A stretch of 64,000 nucleotides of DNA from Cryptomeria japonica (GCF_030272615.1 NC_081409.1:247195502-247259501), one strand, 5' to 3'. Counted from the stretch's first letter, positions 46,093-58,478 are shown. Notes: a model not told the origin generated them from the letters alone. Program-made: numbers and translations.

Positions 46093-49020
46093 CTACTCAA
46101 GTGCACCTGAAGGGTCATCTCTTTTCTTAAGAGTATCAAGTGTTGCTTCATGATCAACAGTAGTCACTGTCCATGGCTCTTTGGTCTTTGGTTTTGCTTG
46201 ATGCTTAAACAACTTGAAATTTGTAGCTACAATAGGGTGTGAATACATGAGAATGGTTTTGTGTCTCTCATAGTCTTCAAATGCAGGTATGCCATTATTT
46301 CTAATCATGTATGTTCACAACCAAGTTCACACAACAACAACTGAACCTCTAGGATATGTGAACCCATCATCATTTGTCACTCATTGTGTTAGCTTCTGTT
46401 TTCCTTGTACACATCATGCCAACCAATATTTTGATCTCTCTTCATTCCCTTGCAGTGCAACAACTACAAAAACATGTCATGGCTATACAAGATCTGATAA
46501 ACGATCATACTCAAATGAACTTTCCATGTCATCGTTTGACAAGGATATTGTTTGAGAAAAAAGAGTTAGATATTGTGGAACCCATGTATCAACCCACTTA
46601 CTTGACTCGTACTGATCCCAATCACACCGAACACAACTCTGACAAAAACAAGCCAACTCTCGTGTCCAAATGGTCCATGTACTTGCATCTGAGGTGTCAA
46701 ATGAATACATCTTTGAAGAATCTTTAATTGTTTGACAATCCAATTTGTCTCCCATTGTGCCCTCCTCAACCAACCAAAAGAATCTGGTCACTACTGAATC
46801 AAGAGTACCTCCATGTGACAATGATAAACTACACCAATCAACAATAGAACGTGCATCAGAGAAATTTGCACCTGAAATCCATTGCTCCTTAACTAGAGCT
46901 CTCTTCAAACATGCACCTGTTCCATCATGCTCCCCCTTCCCATGCCCTGCCTCAAAAAAACACCAAATATGAGGTATACACCTCTCTACATGCATTCTAC
47001 TCAACCAATAAAACATATAGGCATTCTTGAATTGACCCTTACAATTATCTGACCATATGAGATGTCAAACAATTGCAATATCTTTCTCATGCAAGAATTC
47101 AAAAAAAATCTTGAAAGAATGTTGCACATACTCGGAGGAGTGTGATCTATCATCACTCATATAAAAAATGATACTCCTTGATTATCTTCCTGTCCTCTTC
47201 TGAACTATTAGGAGCATGTCTATATGTAGTGTGAACAAAAATAGCAATCTGGATTAATTGTAGTATCGAGACTGTACCTCATTTATGGTTACAATGAATA
47301 GTTCTCTGTAAAATCAACTACTGATACAATAGTGCCAATCGAGAAAGAGTTCTTACACATCCTAAACTGTTGATCCAACTAGTAAGACCTATGGGTGTGC
47401 CTTGCATACTTGTATAAAATATTTTCCTTAAAATCCAAAATAAAATCAGTAACACTCACTTCTCTTGAGACTAATTCGCATCTAGAACATTCACCTCCAC
47501 TCTTCAAAGTATATTTCACTATCATATATCTTTTTTTCTCAACTTAATTCTTTCCAAACTCGTGTTTGTTGCGCTCATTAAAACAATAAATAAACTTTGA
47601 TAACCCACCACATTGTGAGCACTTCTCATTCAAACAATCATTTCTATAGAAATAACAACCATCATCTCTAAAGCATAAAAATAGATCTTGCAAGTCTCTT
47701 GATGATCTCAGAAATAGCATAGCACCACACTCCTATAACATCTCATTAGTATGCATCATAGAATGAATATGGCATAAAAGTTCACGGTAAATTGAAAACT
47801 CCACATAGTACTTGCAACAACAAGTATTACAAATCTTAAGAGGTACACAATAAAATGGCTTCAAAGATTCAAAGGCCCTTTGTGAAATTTGCAATATTGG
47901 ATGTACTTCATAAAATTTTTTGTACAACATTGTTTGGCTTGATTCCAAGAATTGTTTGGGATGCAGTGTGTGGTCTCGGTTGCCAATTCTTAATTTAAAA
48001 ACATCATTTACATTAGATGATACTCTAGAATTAGAGTGCCAAAATTGTTGAATCTCCTCCTTCACATTGTCAGTGAACTTTCTATCAACACGTGGAAGCC
48101 TCTCACCAAAAGCTCATGTATCATGTTGAAGTGGATTGTCAAGTCTTTGTCTTCGTACAAGTGCTATATCCAAAGTTTTACGGTTTATGTTGAAATCAAC
48201 ACAAGTTTGTCTCATTTGACCAACCTTCCTCAATTGATGGCTTACTAAAGAGGTTGTAATCACTCTTCGAGCATCTCTCTTATCTCTTTCCTTGGTACTA
48301 TTTCAAATAGAATTGAGAGCATCAAATAGATTTTTGGCAATAATAGAATTTATCTCCATCTTCTTGTTCATACCAATCTTCAATTTTCTTAGCAATGGTC
48401 TCATCTTTATCATCTTTAGCAATTGAACAAAAATTTGGCATTGCTCGGTCAATGTCTTATTGCTCAAATTTTGGTCAAAAAGTTGTGTAGCCCACAATTG
48501 AATGGTTCTTGTTGACCTCTTTCCTTCAAGATTCACAATAATGTTCTCATCAATTTCAAGTAACCATTTTGGGGTTCTTGAAGGTCTTGGATTTGGAATT
48601 TGTCTTTCATCCATGATAGGGTCTTCATTTTTGAAGAAATTAGGTGTTACATATTGTTCAATTGGTTGAGCAATTCCACCTTCAATGTCAAAGTTTTCCA
48701 TATTTTACCTCCAATGTCAAAAAATTTCACATGTTCACCTCCTATGTCAAAATTTTCTACATTTTCACCTCCAATTTCAAAAAATTTCATATTTAAACCA
48801 AAATTATGGACACCTTCATTGTCAACTCCCCAATTTTCACTTTCCATTCTCACATCATGTTGAGCATTTTTATTACCACTTTCAACATTTTCAACATGTT
48901 CAACATTTTCACTTTCAAAATCTATATTTTCATTTTTAATAACTTGTTCAAAATTTCCAAATTCAATTTCCTCTTCGCTTGAAGTAACATTATCAATATT
49001 TAACATACTGATGCAGAGCA
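46093..49020 (-). pseudogene. Decayed DDE-transposase-like gene with GHGKG motif
   Basis: About 950 codons on the minus strand. The N-terminus (49,020-48,660) is acidic with a repeated 'F(D/E)IGGE' peptide, then a Lys/Arg-rich region (48,700-48,100). A Cys-rich part follows ('PLKICNTCCCKYYVEF', 'CLNEKCSQCGGL'), then 'TIVSVVDFTENYSL' (first Asp). After a frame change near 47,300 come 'YMSDDRSHSSEYVQHSF', 'HLIWSDNCKGQFKNAY' (second Asp) and 'WCFFEAGHGKGEHDGTGACL' with 'KRAL'. The C-terminus is at 46,093. Order and motifs match a widespread group of mostly unnamed DDE-type transposase-like proteins found in animals and plants. There are around twenty stops, mainly at Gln/Arg/Trp positions, so it is not functional. 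I cannot name the superfamily safely. Confidence 0.65.
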
Positions 49021-49024
49021 TCAA

Positions 49025-50690
49025 ACTGACCCTTCCACAATCACACTACAACTCTTCATTCTTTCTTCTTGTTTGTAACAACATTCACCTATCCAAGGCT
49101 TCCAAAATAATACTACACCTGTAGATTCATTCAACTCACCATATATGATCACACATTCAGATTTGACATGACTTTTTGAATCTGCAACACTAGGATCAAT
49201 CACAAGATCCCAAAACAAGGCCTTTCTTCCAACTCCCTAGACTCTACTCAATGCACCCAATCAAGGATAACAACCTAATGGCTTGTTCCAAAACTTATAA
49301 TGGTCTTAACACACTTATTACATCTCAACTCAACACCCCCAACTTGCCTTTTGTGCATTTTTACTCCTAACACCAAATTGCCCTTACTAGGCTTCAATCC
49401 TACTAGCCCTTCAAATCACGTAACTCAACAATAACTCAAAAATTTCTCAAAAAACTTTCCAAAAAAATTACATATTCAGACACCCATTTGGAATTTATAA
49501 AACATATCCAAAAATAAGGTATAGTTACTTTGGACAAAGTGTACCGATCATTACCCTGCTACGCTTGAAACTAGGCTAATTAGCCCACTTTTACAAAGCA
49601 ATTACCTCAAAAACTCTTCACCAAGAATCAAAAACCTAAAAATTCTTACTAAAGGATGAAAATCAACAAATTTTCTAGGTTTTAGACAGTGACATGCTCA
49701 TTTAATTTCCCAAACATGAAAACCTCCTTTTTAGGCCTACAAACTAGGGCTTTCACATACACACCCCCTTCAAACAATTCACAACTTCAACAATGGATCA
49801 AAAACCATCCACATAACCTGAAAAACTCCATAAACTACAAAAACACCCACTCATTCAATGGTTTCACTCATACCATACATGGCACCAAATTTCCACTTAC
49901 TCAGCACACCATTCCTCACCACTCTTCACCCCAGGGTCTCATAATCCCATACCTACACTCAGAATGTTATAACAGCCTATAATACAACTTTCCAAACCCA
50001 TTCCACAAGAAACATTATATGCATAAAGTGGAATGGGTCAATTCTTCATTATGACCCTCAAACCCCTGTAAAGCTGTCCAAAATGACTAGTTTTAGGACA
50101 ATAAATATAAAACGTACAAAACAATTAATTAAGCCTGAAAACCAATGCCAAATTAAATTTAAAACATTTCCCTATCATCTCCTAAAAGAATCAAATCAAA
50201 AGATATTGTGAAAAGGAAATTACAGCAGTTACAAGTTCATATTATTTTATCAAAATTGTAGGGAAAGTTGTGTATTCATTGCTCAAACTTCAAAACACTT
50301 ACATTGTCAATAAACTTCAACCAAATCCCTACATTTTTTATCATTTAAACTATATATAAACCATTTCCCTTCATGGGAACCGAAAAATAACTCCAGCTAC
50401 TGATTCAACCACTTTGTGGGTGTTTACAACATTAATTTATTGTCAAATTGACACTTTTAGTTGTCAATTGACAAGTTTTTAACCTTTTGCATCTTGACAC
50501 TTTCTAATCAACTTTATTACATTAATATGGTCACACAAAACCTTATTAAACATAAAATTCTCATTAAAAACTTATTCTATCCATTGAACCCCACTACATT
50601 GCTCATTTTGACATTATTTTCAAAACATGGCAATTTTGACACCTTATTACAAAATGATTCATCACATGAGTTTGATGACTCCAAATGGCA
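49025..50690. other. Stretch without recognised genes
   Basis: C/A-rich on the plus strand with an open frame at 49,689-49,982 that resembles nothing I know; I do not call it a gene. Confidence 0.45.
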
Positions 50691-50695
50691 TTAGC

Positions 50696-51847
50696 TATTG
50701 GAATTTTTGTTGTTTATGTTGTGATTGTCATTGATGGACACACACTTGTATTGAGATCCCCTTTATATGTATGAGCTCAAGCTCAATCGGTATTTGTTCC
50801 AACCGGTATGTTGTGTACTAGTTTTTAGACTAGTGGTGATTTTGCAGAATGTATTTCCTGGTTTGAAGCGGCATGTCGACCCCAAGCGATTCGTAGATCC
50901 CAAGTGGAATGAGGGAGTAAAGTGGCACAAAAAATTCTTACCAATCTTCATTTTTGTCAAACCAGCAACTGGTATTTTGTATGAACCGGTAATACTCTGT
51001 GATGAGTTACCAACTGACATTTTGTGATGAGTTACCAATCCACTGATTGTTTGACGGTGCTTTTTGTGTCATGTTACTGAGTATGTCTAGACTCATTGAA
51101 CCTAGGAAATTGTAATGTAATCCTATTGGACCAACATGAAAATCAGATTCCTTTAAAAGGACATCATGTCCAAGGTTTTAAGTTTTTGCTGAAAGGGTTA
51201 ATGTCGAGCTAGGGTTTTAAGGTGGAAGTTGAGAACGATCTTATCTGAGAAGATCAAGTTGTAACTGTGAGAGAGATCGAGAAGACTAAAGTAATGTTGG
51301 AATGCATTAGCTATGAGCAATATTGGATCTAACCAAGTAGTTTGTGCTATTAGATAGATCAAACACTTGTTGATTACTCACATCTTTGACAAGTTTGTAG
51401 CCCTTAACCGGGTAGGCCTCAAAGCCTTTGTAAAATCCTCTAACAAGGTGGTTCACACATGTGAATCTAAAATCCTCTAACAAGGTAGTCTTTAATCGGA
51501 CTTATCTCCTAACAGAGATTGAGATTCCTAATAGGATATGTTCTGGTGAAGAACATTGTAAGACCTTAACCGGTCTGACCTTAACCGGTTTGGTTTCTAT
51601 TCTGCAGATAGTGACTTGTGAGTTCCATCTCACTGTGGTTTTTCCCAGTTGGGTTTCCACATTAAATATCTTGTGTTATGGTTGTATTTCTTTTGTGGGT
51701 GAATGCTTTATTCACTTTTTGGTTTGCATGTGTGGTAACCGGTTTGACTGTTAGACTGCTTTACCAGTTTATCTCTAGAATATGTAAGTGTTTTAGTGTA
51801 GTGATTTTTGGCATACTAATTCACCCCCCCCCTCTTAGTATTTATCA
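50696..51847 (+). repeat. Left LTR (1,152 bp)
   Basis: Starts TATTGGAATTTTTGTTG (TG decayed to TA) and ends CTTAGTATTTATCA. Contains a C-run just before the end. Matches the right LTR along its length with scattered changes. Confidence 0.9.
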
Positions 51848-51897
51848 ATTGGTATTAGAGCCTACCTTTCTATAAGTTTAACCACTTGAAAAGAGAT

Positions 51898-53175
51898 ATG
51901 GGGGAATACACCATAAGGGAACTTACTTAATAGCTCACTAAGTCTGAGCAAGCCTATGATGATCTTATGGTCAAATACAAGGCATCTCAAGAAAAAAGGA
52001 GAGAACATGTAGAAAAGATGATGGAACTATTTGAAAATAGTTCTCAAGATGAAGCTAACATGGAATCCATGATTGCTGAAGTAAATAAGCTGAATGATTC
52101 AAACTCCAATCTGAGAAAGGATTTGGAAGGACTGACTATTCAGTTTAGTTAAGAGCTTGAGAACCGGAGAAAAGCTAAAGATCAGATAAAGGACAGAGAT
52201 CATGAGATCTCCAAGTTGAAACAAGAGATTAGTGCACAGACTGCTCATCTTCATGAGAGCAGAATGGAAAAGGAAGACATGCAAGGAGAACTAAATATTG
52301 CCATCTTTGAAAATGCAAGTCTTATGGAGACAAATACTGCTATTTCCAAAGAACTCTTTGAGTCAAAGGAAATACTGGCTAACTTTGGCAAAAGTACTAT
52401 CAAGCTAGAGCAAAAGCTAGAGTCATCTAGATCGGCAAAGAATACCAATGGTCTTGGTTTCTCTGGACATGAGGAAGGAGAATCCTCAGGAACAAATGCT
52501 GAAGCATCAAAGAAGCAACCGACACTCAAAGGAAAAGGTAAGCAAAAATTCAAACCTGTTTGCTTTAACTGTCTTAAATAAGGACACACTGCCAATGCAT
52601 GTAGGAGCAAAGCCTACAATAATTTTCCATATTTTATCAATAATGTACCTAGATCCAATAAGTTCAATGGTCATTGTTATGCATGCAACAAGTTTGGGCA
52701 TAGAGCGTTTGAATGCAGGTCTGTGATGGATAACACTAGAAGATATCCTCAAAGGACCCAAGGAACTGGTCCTAAACCTTTTGTGAACCGGAACCACAAT
52801 CGGTTTAATGTCTTCAATCATCAGTCGAGAAGCAATGGTCATCAAGCGGCAACTGGATGGAGAGAAAATTGTATGATCTATCATGGTCATGGTCACATGG
52901 CTGCAACATGCAGAAGGAAGAATGGAAACATGTACAATGGACCTTGGAGAGCACCTGGACTTGTTTGCTATCACTGCAATAAACTGGGTCACATTGCAAG
53001 ATTCTGTAGAAGCAGAAAGAGTATATCTGATGATATACTGGTCACTTAGGAAGGAGAAATTGATGTTCAAACTGTTCAAGTGGACATGAACAAAACCTGG
53101 AGGAAGAAACCAACAATGTTGGAAGAGGAACCAGTTTCTGCACCTAGTCTGGAAATATCAGAACTGGCAAACTAA
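51898..53175 (+). pseudogene. Gag-like ORF: coiled coil and four zinc knuckles
   Basis: Starts at ATG 51,898, 51 bp after the LTR, with 'MGEYTIRELT' and two stops (TAA TAG, where Gln-Gln fits). A Lys/Glu-rich coiled coil follows (residues about 20-180). Then come zinc knuckles 'CFNCLK' (stop) 'GHTANAC', 'CYACNKFGHRAFEC', a damaged one ending 'GHGHMAATC', and 'CYHCNKLGHIARFC'. The frame ends at TAA 53,173. In-frame stops near 52,150, 52,581 and 53,047 are again at likely Gln positions. The usual N-terminal capsid part of Copia gag (UBN2-like) is not seen, so it may be a shortened gag. It would bind RNA. Confidence 0.75.
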
Positions 53176-53190
53176 GCTCCAAAGAGGCTT

Positions 53191-53202
53191 AGGGGGAGAA
53201 AA
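53191..53202 (+). promoter_or_regulatory. Internal polypurine-tract-like sequence
   Basis: agggggagaaaa just after the gag-like ORF. The word GGGGGAGA recurs near 57,026, 57,078 and at the true tract 57,290, so the element has four such purine blocks. Confidence 0.45.
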
Positions 53203-53357
53203 TGGCGAAATGCTTTCGAACCCCTGGTTTACACCGGTAAAAGTCCTTAACTGGTATGTGATACTTGTCGCTGGGCAGAAGATCAAAAATGGTACAAAGG
53301 CAAATTAGGGTTTACACCCTAATAGAGGAGCATTAATGGCGGTAGGTGAGAGACATG

Positions 53358-53364
53358 TATAAAA
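53358..53364 (+). promoter_or_regulatory. TATA-like box before the additional ORF
   Basis: TATAAAA preceded by GTGAGAGACATG, 257 bp before the ATG at 53,621. The intervening sequence is CT/AG-mixed and looks like a 5' untranslated leader. It suggests, but does not prove, a separate promoter. Confidence 0.45.
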
Positions 53365-53620
53365 CCATTTTTCAAATCATTTCTCACTATTTGTTTTCGA
53401 GCGAAGAGAAGTTTTCAAGTGCAGAGCAAAGAAAAGGCGATTTGAACTTAGATTTCAAGAAATTGATAAACTTTGAAAGAGATTCAAATCCAGTTTGCAA
53501 GCGGTGGTGGAGAACACAAAGCGGTGATTTGGCAATTGACGTAGAGTGGAGTGAAGCAGAATCAGGAAGCCCTAAATTCACATTTGAAAGGTATTTTTCG
53601 TGTTCTTGAAATACTCTACA

Positions 53621-56600
53621 ATGGCTTCCGCATCTCATACGAGTTCGAGTACATCCATAGAGTCAGAAAGTTTTATTCAGAGGAAGTGCAAATATAATGC
53701 TTTATCACAAGTTCCAGCTAGAGTCATAGTTGAAGAGGGAATTTCCGATTATATTGATTGAAAAATAGAAGACCTAGGGTCTTTAGCCATTCACACTCAG
53801 TTAGGTCTATTTTGTGGCAAGGACAAAAAGATCAAACCAGAGTTTAGTGTCTTAGAGAAGAAGATATTCCATAACGCAGTATATTTTCTGGAAGACTTTA
53901 CAGAGGACCACATCAGAATTATTTTGAGCAGAGTCCATGGTGACAAGATGTACCTAGAGAGGACGCATGATGTTATGCCTCAGGCAATTCATGCAGTCAC
54001 CAACTTTTGTAACATAGGGGAAGTGCCAGCCTTGAGAAAAGTGAGCAAAACCAAAATAGCCAGCTCACCGATTCAACCAATGATTCACGGGGTATGACAA
54101 TTAATCCTATCAAGGATGATCTGGTGAAATATGCCTGTATGGTGATAGGATACAGAACATTTTCAGCCAGCATGATTAATTCTATATCTGCTGCAGTGGT
54201 AAATGCTGCTTACCGGATGATAAAAGAGGATGCAACTTTTGACTTATGCACTGGTATGCAGAGGCAACTCCTGTTGAATCTTAAGGCGATCAAACAGGAC
54301 AATTCACTGAGGTTTAAGTTTGGACAACTACTGGTAGGGCTGTTCTTCTATTTCCAAGGCTACTTTCTTGGAGTAGAAGATGTCTAGTGGTCTCCTGACC
54401 AACCGGTAACCAAACAGATAAAGGAAAGCTTTCAAGCCATTGGAATCGGCTACCCTAAAGTACTGAACAAATATTTTGATGAGTTCAGGAGAAATATGAG
54501 TCAGAGAGTAAGAATCTTAGGTGATATAGTGAAGAAATATGAAGATGACATCTATTTCACTATTCAGGTGGACAAATGTTTAATGGAGGCTGTTGAGTCT
54601 AGAATGGAGGAAGTGGAGCCAATGGGCTATGAGGTTATGTATGACATGCTAGAAGGATGTGCATCAACCCTTATTGCCTCGCCTCTTGATCCAAAGGCTA
54701 AGAGGATCGAAACCTACTTGGAGAGGATTGCACCAGCTGAAGAACCATAAGTGAAGAAAGGAAAAGAACTGACACCAAAGAAAGCCAAGGTAGTGCCTAC
54801 AGCATTGGCACCGGCTACCACTGCAACTCCAAGAGTGACCAAGTGGTCATTGGCAAAGAAGAAACTGGAGGTAACACCGGAAAAGGTCTTCAAAAGAAAG
54901 CGGAAGACTAAGACAAATGAACTAGACTCCGAAGAAACCGAGTCCGATGAAAAGCCGAAGAAGGCAAGACAGACAAAGAAGGTGAAGAAGAATGAACCGG
55001 CAACATCCGCACCAGTAAATATTGATATCTCCTCATACAAACCTTTGACACATTGTCAAAGAATAGTAAAAAATATTAGGAGAAAATTACTTCATGATTT
55101 AGTAGACTATTATGATGAATTTAATAGTGAGGAGAAAGATGAAGTACTATAGGGAATCATCCTTTATTTTTGTAAAAATGATTGGTCACCATCAGAGATT
55201 AAATCTCAAACATTGGATTCATTGTTTAAAGCATTAGATAATAAATGGTGCATTACCATTGAAAAAGAATAGGAGATTAGGGAGAAATTCTTTGCACAGT
55301 ACTTTCCTGACCTTTCAAACTCAGAATTATTTGATGCCTTGGATCAAAATAAAGGTCTCTTCTTCACAAGGAGAAGAAGACTCTGGTTGTTGGAGGGGAG
55401 AATTGATGATGTTGAAAAAGATACTCATCAGCATATGGCTCATGCTATCAACTCTCACAAAGCATGAATGGCCAACCTCCAAGCGGAAAAAGAACCGGTT
55501 ATTTCCAAATCGGATGAGGTCTTTGATGAGGAAGGAAACCTGGTGGAAGAACCAATCGACACTATCAATGTCGATGCCCTAGATGTAGAAGATGTCACTC
55601 AGGACATACCTTCTGAGGGAACTAAACAGGGGCAACAAGTAGAACAGGGTGGTGAACAGGCTGAGGACACACAACAAGCGACAAAGAAACAGGAAGAGAA
55701 GAAGAAGAGTAGTGAAGATGAGAAAAAGAGAAAAGAGGAAGAGGAGAAATGAAAAGATGAAGAAAAGAAGAAGCAAGAAGATGATAGGAAGAAGAAAGGA
55801 GAAGAGGATAAGGAAGAAAAGAGAAAGAAGGAAGAGGAAGAGAAGAAGAAAAAGGAAGAGGAAGAACAGAAGAAGAAGGAAGAGGAAGAGAAGAAGAAGA
55901 AGGAAGAGGAAGAACAGAAGAAGAAGGAAGAGGAAGCAAAGAAGAAGGAAGAAGCAGAAAAGAAGAAGAAAGAAGAGGAAGACAAGAAGAAGATGGAAGA
56001 GTAAGAGAAGGAAAAGAGAGAAGAGAAAGAGAAGGAATAGAAGGAGAGGAAAAAGAAGGAAGAAGCAGACAAGACAACTAAAGCAATGAAGAGCACACAA
56101 ATGGAGACTCCTAAGACAACTGGGAGCCAAGCCAAACTGGCTGCTATCTCAAGTCCTATTGATCTCCAATCTGCAAGTGATTCTGAGCTTATGCAGAGCA
56201 TCAAGGTTGCCCAAGGGCACCTTGAAGTCATTCACAGGAAAAAGGAACAATTTATTATTCAGGTGGCTATAGACACACTTACTGGTTTAATCCTCGGTAC
56301 TAATCTTCCAGACACTAAATCATCCCTAGCACAACTCAAACTACTATGTACTATAGTGGATGATCAGGTGTAGAGCTTGGAAGAAGCAGCAAAGGCCAAT
56401 GTCAAGAAAGAGCACCAAAAAGCTCTTAATGTTTCTCTAGTGAAAAAGATGAATGAGCTTAGGACTGAACCGCTAAAAGATCAAAAGGACATAAGGAATG
56501 CCTTAGATGAGGGAAACTTGCTACTCAGCAAAATCTATCAACCTCATCTGTTTTGTGATGATGTGCTATCCAAGAAGCAACAACTACAAATGGACTTACA

Positions 56601-56964
56601 GTCCTACTTGGGCGCATTTAAGACACCTTATGATTCCTTTGCAATATGGGCAAATTGTTTACCAGTTCTAGATCCAGTCAGCCCAGATAGAACAAGAGAT
56701 TAGTACACGATCTAAAGATTTGCAAGAGCTTCAACTGGTTTTACTTCCTGTCTGCAAATTCTTTAGAAGTGTTATCTGAACCTAGATGCCTTGACAGTCA
56801 TGCAGGAGCTGAGCACAATTGATGCCATGGAGGAACAAGTATACCAGATGCAAATAGAGAAAGAAGTGGCAACCTCCCTACTTGAGTCATGGTCTCTATC
56901 CATGAAACAATTTTTGCAGGACTATAAATCAATTTTTGACAAGTATTATTCATTATTGTCATAA
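53621..56964 (+). pseudogene. Additional ORF of about 1,115 codons, unknown function
   Basis: ATG at 53,621; frame 2 to about 54,093, then a one-base shift, then frame 1 to TAA at 56,962. Stops in the second part (54,385; 54,748; 55,150; 55,270; 55,465; 55,750; 56,002; 56,038; 56,371; 56,701; two or three more) mostly sit where Gln or Arg would fit. Layout: a Ser-rich N-terminus ('MASASHTSSSTSIESESF'); a mixed alpha-helical domain ('ILSRVHGDKMYLERTHDVMP', 'SMINSISAAVVNAAYRMIKE', 'RFKFGQLLVGLFFYFQGYFL'); a basic Lys/Pro-rich linker near 54,750-55,010; a second helical domain; a long Lys/Glu coiled coil (55,690-56,070); and a helical C-terminus ('DLQSASDSELMQSIKVAQGH', 'QVYQMQIEKEVATSLLES'). 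No pol, nuclease or envelope motif seen. Whether it is an env-position ORF, a captured host gene or a structural helper is open. Confidence 0.7.
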
Positions 56965-57298
56965 ACCTTTTTTATATATATATGGAAACAGTGTTTTTCA
57001 GTGGTAATTTATCATTGTTGGCAAAGGGGGAGAAGTCTATCTAGTTTTTGGCTATAAAATTTTGATCTTCTGACATAGGGGGAGAAGTATCTAGTTTTGC
57101 CATTTTGATATATGCTATATGCTCTGATGTCTCAATGATTATGCTCTGTATGCAAAATTGCTATACATTGTGTTGATTAAGGTATAGTGTATATGCTTAG
57201 GAGGAGCAATTTTGTTAATGGCAAGTTTTTGTTGTAAAACACTTAGATGTCAAAATTTTATTTTCCTAAGTGTTGCCATCAATGCCAAAGGGGGAGAT

Positions 57299-58473
57299 TG
57301 TTGGCATTTTTGTTGTTTATGTTGTAATTGTCATTGATGGACACACACTTGTATTGAGATCTCCTTTATATGTATGAGTTGAAGCTCAATCGGTATTTGT
57401 TCCAACCAAGTATGTTGTATACTAGTCTTTAGACTAGTGGTGATTTTGCAGAATGTGTTTCCTGGTCTGAAGCGGCATGTCGACCCCAAGCGGTTCATAG
57501 ATCCCAAGTGGCACGAGGGAGCAAAGCGGCACAACACATTCTTACCAGTCTTCATTTTTGTCAAACTGGCAACCGGTATTTTGTATGGACCGGTAATACT
57601 CTGTGATGAGTTACCAACCGGCATTTTGTGATAAGTTACCAATCCACCAATTGTTTGATGGTGCCGACACATTGACGGTGCTTTTTGTGTCGTGTTACTA
57701 AGTATGTCTAGATTCATTGAACCTAGGAAATTGTAATGTAATCCTATTGGACGGACATGAAAATCAGATTCCTTTAAAAGGACATCATGTCTAGGGTTTT
57801 AAGTTGTTGCTGAAAGGGTTAATGTCAAGCTAGGGTTTTAAGGTGGAAGTTGAGAATGATCTTATATGAGAAGATCAAGTTGTAACTATGAGAGAGATAG
57901 AGAAGACTGAAGTAATGCTAGAATGCATTAGCTGTGAGCAATACTAGATCTAACCAAGCAGTTTGTGCTATTAGATAGATCAAACACTTGTTGATTACTC
58001 ACATCTTTGACAAGTCTGTAGCCCTTAACCAAGTAGGCCTCAAAGCCTTTGTAAAATCCTCTAACAAGGTGGTTCACACATGTGAATCTAAAATCCTCTA
58101 ACAAGGTAGTCTTTAATCGGACTTATCTCCTAACAGAGATTGAGATTCCTAACAGGTTCTATTCTGGTGAAGAACATTGTAAGACCTTAACCGGTCTGAC
58201 CTTAACTAGTTTGGTTTCTATTCTGTAGATAGTGACTTGAGAGTTCCATCTCACCGTGGTTTTTCCCAGTTGGGTTTCGACATCAAATATCTTGTGTTAT
58301 GGTTGTATTTCTTTTCTGGGTGAATGTTTTATTCGCATTTTGGTTTGCATGTGTGGTAACCGGTCTGACTGTTAGACTACTTTATTGGTTTATCTTTAGA
58401 CTATGTAAGTGTTTTAGTGCAGTGATTTTTGGCATACTAATTCACCCCCCCCCCCCCCTCTTAGTATTCATCA
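57299..58473 (+). repeat. Right LTR (1,175 bp)
   Basis: Starts TGTTGGCATTTTTGTTG after the polypurine tract and ends CTTAGTATTCATCA. Differs from the left LTR by many transitions and a few small indels (including an extra roughly 15 bp near 57,662), so the insertion is old. Confidence 0.9.
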
Positions 58474-58478
58474 TTAGT

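Larger units (their letters stand above)
50696..58473 (+). mobile_element. Non-autonomous LTR retrotransposon: gag-like ORF plus large additional ORF, no pol
   Basis: Two LTRs in direct orientation (50,696-51,847 and 57,299-58,473), a primer site directly inside the first (ttggtattagagcc, the tRNA-iMet type with one C lost) and a polypurine tract directly before the second (aaagggggaga). The flanks are ttagc (50,691-50,695) and ttagt (58,474-58,478), a 5-bp target duplication with one transition. The 5.45 kb between hold a gag-like ORF and an unrelated 1,115-codon ORF. I found no protease, integrase, RT or RNase H. Confidence 0.88.

Noticed and set aside
49689-49982. 97-codon plus-strand ORF
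   Set aside because: Asn/His/Thr-rich by composition (C/A-rich DNA), with no recognisable motif.
55579-56231. Long Phe/Ser/Leu-rich open frames on the minus strand that look like membrane proteins
   Set aside because: They are the reverse of the Lys/Glu codon repeats in the additional ORF (AAG/GAG to CTT/CTC) and have no support of their own.
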